Part shown: piece after piece, positions 53,589 through 56,436 of the stretch
Numbering within the stretch: the first letter of the stretch is position 1
How the letters are laid out: the number at the start of each line of letters is the position of its first letter
DNA from: CAVOJV01 sp963696325
Lineage (GTDB): Bacteria > Pseudomonadota > Gammaproteobacteria > Competibacterales > Competibacteraceae
Assembly: GCA_963696325.1 (NCBI GenBank)
Contig: CAVOJV010000010.1
Span: 1 to 56,436, forward strand
Reading direction: 5' to 3'
Length of the DNA stretch: 56,436 bases
Program-made: the position numbers and the translations under genes
The notes under the pieces: model-generated
The model's database searches: none
What the model saw: only the letters and a program-made list of their open reading frames with translations
What the model was told of the DNA's origin: nothing

Positions 53589-53915
53589 ATGACTCAGCAA
53601 TTGACGGGGGTGAACTGGGCGGCGATTCCGCTCCGACAGCAACGGCGGCTGATTGCGCGGGTGGGCCAACTGGCCCATCGCCGGCTCAGCCTCACCGCCA
53701 GGGAGGATCGGAGCGATGAACGGCCTAGGGGCTTTATACCCCAACGAGAGTGGCAAGATTCAAGGTTACCGCCGCGATCGACTGGCGGTGGTGTACGTGC
53801 GCCAGTCCACGGTGCAGCAAGTGGAACGGCATCAGGAGTCGACGCGGTTGCAGTACGGCCTCGTCGCACGGGCGCAGAGCTTGGGCTGGGCCCCGGCGCG
53901 GGTGCTGGTGATTGA
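53589..53915 (+). CDS. Small protein upstream of the serine recombinase
   Basis: It begins MTQQLTGVNWAAIPLRQQRR, then LIARVGQLAHRRLSLTARED, and overlaps the recombinase start. The first 45 residues look like a genuine Arg/Leu-rich helical protein, and similar short genes commonly precede large serine recombinases of this type. The rest shadows the recombinase, so the true product may be shorter or a frameshifted ending. Function unknown; a DNA-binding helper is conceivable but not shown. Confidence 0.45.
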   Translation: MTQQLTGVNWAAIPLRQQRRLIARVGQLAHRRLSLTAREDRSDERPRGFIPQREWQDSRLPPRSTGGGVRAPVHGAASGTASGVDAVAVRPRRTGAELGLGPGAGAGD

Positions 53916-55200
53916 TGATGATTTAGGCAAATCGGGCCGCTCTGCCGAGGGCCGTCCCGGCTGTCAGCGCCTGGTGGCGGAGGTGAGCCTGAATCATGTT
54001 GGGCTGGTGCTCGGGGTGGAGATGTCGCGCTTGGCGCGCTCGTGTCGGGACGGGTACCAGTTGCTGGAAGTGTGTGCCTTGTTCGGCACCCTGCTGGCTG
54101 ATCTTGACGGAGTCTACGATCCGAGTGCATACCATGATCGGTTGCTGCTGGGGCTACAGGGCATGAGGTCAGAAGCGGAGCTTCACGTTCTCAAACAGCG
54201 CCTGCTCGCCGGGAAACGGGCCAAGGCCGCGCGCGGCGAGTTGGGCATGGCGGTGCCGATGGGCTATCTCCGACGCCCTTCGGGCGAGGTGGTGAAGGAT
54301 CCGGATGAGCAGGCCCAGGCGACGATCGACCTGATTTTTGTGCAGTTCGAGCGCCGGGGGACGATCAACGGGGTGTTGAAGTACTTGGTCGGGAACGCCA
54401 TTCAGTTGCCGCACCGAGTGCGCAGCGGACCCGGCCAGGGCGATCTGCAATGGCACCGGCCAAACCGGGTGACGTTGAGCAATCTACTGCACAACCCCAT
54501 TTATGCGGGAGCCTACGTCTACGGGCGCCGGCCGATGGACCCGCGGCGCCAACAGCCGGGTCGCCCGCACACGGGCAACCGGGTCGCCCAGCCACAGGAC
54601 TGGGCGGTGGTGCTTAAGGACCGGCTGCCGGCCTCTATTAGCTGGGCGCAGTTTGAACGCCACCGGTGCCAATTGGCGGCCAACACGGCCCAAGGGCTGG
54701 GGGCGATTCGCTGTGGTCCGTCGTTGCGCTCGGGGTTGGTGATCTGCGGTCGTTGCGGGCGGCGCATGGCGGCGCTGTATCGCAACAATGGCCACAACCT
54801 GCGTTACGAGTGTAATAGCATGGCGATCAACTACGGCGAGGCCCGCGGTCAGTCGCTGGTGGGTCGGGTGCTCGATGCGTGGGTCGCCGAGCACGTATTG
54901 CGGGCGCTGGAACCGGCGGCGCTGGAGATCAGCCTGCCGGTCGCCGAGGATGTCGCGGCCGAGCGCGCGCCGCTACACCGCCACTGGCAGCAGCGCCTGG
55001 AGCGGGCGCACTACCCAGTCGAACGGGCCGCCCGCCAGTACCCGGCGGTCGAGCCCTTATGTGGTCTTCACCGTAATGTGGCGTCCACGCCTCGGGCCCC
55101 TTTATCACGCGGGGTGGAAGCAATCAGACGCCACATAACCGGTGTTCCTATAGCGAGCGCAGGAATCCCATCAGGCCCTTATCCTCACGCCAGCGTTTGA
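53716..55200 (+). CDS. Large serine recombinase, 3' end replaced
   Basis: Site-specific serine recombinase. Start at 53716 (MNGLGALYPNESGKIQGYRR) after GGGAGG. Catalytic domain: LAVVYVRQSTVQQVERHQES with the nucleophile S31, SLGWAPARVLVIDDDLGKSG, GLVLGVEMSRLARSCRDGYQ. Recombinase domain: LSNLLHNPIYAGAYVYGRRP. Zinc ribbon: GLVICGRCGRRMAALYRNNG with YECNS. Family sequence holds to RQYPAVEP at 55056; there TTATGTGG repeats of another element begin, and the remaining 48 codons to 55200 are foreign (LCGLHRNVASTPRAPLSRGV). The coiled-coil C-terminal part needed for synapsis control is therefore lost and activity is doubtful. Confidence 0.85.
   Translation: MNGLGALYPNESGKIQGYRRDRLAVVYVRQSTVQQVERHQESTRLQYGLVARAQSLGWAPARVLVIDDDLGKSGRSAEGRPGCQRLVAEVSLNHVGLVLGVEMSRLARSCRDGYQLLEVCALFGTLLADLDGVYDPSAYHDRLLLGLQGMRSEAELHVLKQRLLAGKRAKAARGELGMAVPMGYLRRPSGEVVKDPDEQAQATIDLIFVQFERRGTINGVLKYLVGNAIQLPHRVRSGPGQGDLQWHRPNRVTLSNLLHNPIYAGAYVYGRRPMDPRRQQPGRPHTGNRVAQPQDWAVVLKDRLPASISWAQFERHRCQLAANTAQGLGAIRCGPSLRSGLVICGRCGRRMAALYRNNGHNLRYECNSMAINYGEARGQSLVGRVLDAWVAEHVLRALEPAALEISLPVAEDVAAERAPLHRHWQQRLERAHYPVERAARQYPAVEPLCGLHRNVASTPRAPLSRGVEAIRRHITGVPIASAGIPSGPYPHASV
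55057..55139. repeat. Terminal repeat array of the tyrosine-recombinase element
   Basis: TTATGTGG (55057-55064) and TAATGTGGCGTC (55074-55085) are in direct order; GACGCCACATAAC (55127-55139) is the inverted counterpart. They start exactly where the serine recombinase loses homology and lie just before the stop of the integrase fragment at 55148. This marks the left end of the inserted element. Confidence 0.7.
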
Positions 55201-55366
55201 CCGGCTTAAGCTCTGTCACTTCGCAATGGGCAAGGGCTTTAGCCTTCATTTCCAGGTCGGTTTCGGCGTAAATGTTGGTGGTATTCAGCGAGACATGCCC
55301 GAGCCAGGCCCGGATCGTATTGATGTCCACCCCGGCCCGCAGCAGATGGGTAGCGGTCGTATGGCG
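55148..55366 (-). pseudogene. Tyrosine recombinase, C-terminal fragment
   Basis: A 72-codon remnant: RHTTATHLLRAGVDINTIRA, WLGHVSLNTTNIYAETDLEM, ending KGLMGFLRSL. It keeps the HxxR motif (H-TTATHLLR), the LGH histidine and the nucleophile tyrosine in TNIYAE. The preceding 250 residues, including the first catalytic arginine, are missing. Its 5' edge is the TAATGCCG palindrome at 55368. The sequence type is that of the third gene of RIT-like (recombinase-in-trio) elements. Confidence 0.75.
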
Positions 55367-55367
55367 C

Positions 55368-55476
55368 TAATGCCGCATTCGGCATTATCGCCATAATCCG
55401 GAGTGCCTGCTAATGCCGAGTCGTCCTTAGGGAGCGGCGAAGCTCCCGGCTTTAGGGACGACCCGGCTCGGCATTA
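55368..55476. repeat. 109-bp palindromic element with TAATGCCG ends
   Basis: It begins TAATGCCGCATTCGGCATTA, a near-perfect 20-bp palindrome (55368-55387). A longer imperfect hairpin follows at 55411-55476, from TAATGCCGAG to CTCGGCATTA, with inner arms GGGAGC/GCTCCC. The whole segment therefore starts with TAATGCCG and ends with CGGCATTA. It separates the integrase fragment from the stop codon of the next integrase. It may be a recombination site, an excision scar or a small non-autonomous element. Confidence 0.7.
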
Positions 55477-56436
55477 TTAGAGGCTCTTGAGGAACGCCAT
55501 CAGTTGGTCATCGGGCTGATAACGGCCAGGATGGCCAGTTGTTGGTGTTGTCTTGTCGAGGGCTTGTTGTTTGAGTTCCAAGCTGGCGTGGAGATAGATC
55601 TGTGTAGTATCCATCGACTCGTGGCCGAGCCACAAAGCGATCACTGCGCTGTCGATACCGCTGTGCAGCAGTGCCATGGCGGCAGAGTGGCGCAACACAT
55701 GGGGTGTCACTCGTTTTCCTTGGAGGGAAGGACAGTGCTGACGGGCCGTTGCAAGATGTTTCGCCAGAAGATACGCGACGGCGTCACGGCTCAACGGTGT
55801 TCCTGAGGCGGTCGGAAACAGCGGCATAAAGGACTCGCTGAGCTGTTCGCGCTGCCAGGCACGCAGTGCACTGATGGCATCTTTTCGCAAGGGTGTGCAG
55901 CGACGCTTGCGACCTTTCCCTTCGCAGCAAACGTGGGCACCGCTTTCCAAGGTGACATCCTGCCAACGTAGGCCGATGAGTTCAGAAACCCGCAAGCCGG
56001 TTTGCAGAGCAACCAACCATAGGGTCCGATCGCGACGCCCCAGCCACGTGGCCGGATCAGGCGCAGCCAGCAGCGCGTCGATGTCCGTCTCATTCAGATA
56101 AGCAATGGGGCCGCAATCATAGCGTTTGGCAGGGATCGCCAACACCCGATCGATCAGACCGCTATGATCGGGGACTTGGAGCGCTGCGTAGCGAAAGAAC
56201 GAATGGATGGCAGCGAGACGGACATTACGACTGCGGGCGTTGGTGCCGCGATTCTCCTGCAAGTGATCGAGGAACGCACTGATCATTGGCACGTCCAGAT
56301 CATCCATAGTGAGCCTGGAGGCGGCCTTATGCAGCTTTTTCTCAAGGAAGCGAAGCAGCAGGCAGAAGCTGTCGCGGTAGCTGGCGATGGTATGGGCACT
56401 GACGCGTTTCTGCTGGACCAACCGCTCGGTAAAGAA
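55477..56436 (-). CDS. Tyrosine recombinase/integrase, 5' end beyond the window
   Basis: At least 319 residues; the reading is still open at the right edge (FFTERLVQQKRVSAHTIASY). N-terminal SAM-like core-binding domain: SFCLLLRFLEKKLHKAASRL, FLDHLQENRGTNARSRNVRL, AAIHSFFRYAAL. Catalytic domain: arginine I in LQTGLRVSELIGLRWQDV, the beta-sheet lysine region CEGKGRKRRCTPLRKD, H-x-x-R in TPHVLRHSAAMALLHSG, LWLGHESMDTTQIYLHA with the H/W position and the nucleophile Tyr. All catalytic residues are intact. Together with the fragment at 55148-55366 this is the pattern of consecutive recombinase genes in RIT-like elements. Confidence 0.92.
   Translation of the reverse strand, partial: FFTERLVQQKRVSAHTIASYRDSFCLLLRFLEKKLHKAASRLTMDDLDVPMISAFLDHLQENRGTNARSRNVRLAAIHSFFRYAALQVPDHSGLIDRVLAIPAKRYDCGPIAYLNETDIDALLAAPDPATWLGRRDRTLWLVALQTGLRVSELIGLRWQDVTLESGAHVCCEGKGRKRRCTPLRKDAISALRAWQREQLSESFMPLFPTASGTPLSRDAVAYLLAKHLATARQHCPSLQGKRVTPHVLRHSAAMALLHSGIDSAVIALWLGHESMDTTQIYLHASLELKQQALDKTTPTTGHPGRYQPDDQLMAFLKSL

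Noticed and set aside
53507..53719. A 70-codon frame overlapping the small gene before the serine recombinase
   Set aside because: Low-complexity Gly/Thr/Ala composition typical of a shadow frame; the 53589 frame is better supported.

Overview
The window holds two unrelated blocks that meet at about position 10,289. Bases 1-10,288 look planctomycetal: DUF1080 protein, xylose isomerase beside a TIM-barrel sugar isomerase, split transhydrogenase subunits, and dispersed palindromes carrying CTAACCCGACGCGTAAGCG. Almost every gene there is broken by frame changes. Bases 10,291-56,436 are clean gammaproteobacterial sequence with long intact genes in a classic order. Both genes at the boundary are cut in mid-domain (pntB on the left, glgA on the right) and no mobile element lies between them. 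I read this as an assembly or scaffolding chimera, not a real locus.

Block 1 (1-10,288): partial methyltransferase; 3' fragment of a GT9 glycosyltransferase; an 817-nt group II intron on the minus strand with nearly all of its reverse transcriptase deleted; palindromic repeats; a GT4-type glycosyltransferase; a sugar isomerase/epimerase and xylA; a secreted DUF1080 protein; and the start of a three-gene NAD(P) transhydrogenase operon (pntAA-pntAB-pntB).

Block 2a (10,291-15,700), glycogen metabolism: truncated glgA and a GlgE-like GH13 enzyme, divergent from the branching enzyme glgB. Block 2b (15,700-21,062): glycine-zipper envelope proteins, an unidentified polytopic membrane protein and a hybrid histidine kinase. 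Block 2c (39,245 down to 21,067, minus strand): rpsB-tsf-pyrH-frr-uppS-cdsA-dxr-rseP-bamA-skp-lpxD-fabZ-lpxA-lpxB-rnhB-dnaE, which couples translation factors, isoprenoid and phospholipid synthesis, outer-membrane assembly and lipid A synthesis, with overlapping or nearly touching genes and internal attenuator-like hairpins. Block 2d (39,337-48,585, plus strand): map, glnD, then the phosphate uptake operon pstS-pstC-pstA-pstB-phoU. The glycogen and Pst genes would suit a glycogen-accumulating or methanotroph-like gammaproteobacterium, but the genus cannot be named from the sequence alone.

Block 2e (50,257-56,436) is a mobile-element cluster: an intact DDE insertion sequence with perfect 16-bp ends, a ribosome-site-occluding hairpin and a frameshift at a seven-A run; a 179-bp MITE-like element; a nonsense-mutated IS1634-type fragment; a transposase C-terminal fragment; a large serine recombinase cut by a repeat-bounded element encoding tandem tyrosine recombinases; and TAATGCCG motifs lying exactly where two of these genes are broken. 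The most notable non-artefact signals are the gutted group II intron, the translational control region of the insertion sequence and the TAATGCCG breakpoints. I saw no tRNA, rRNA or CRISPR array.
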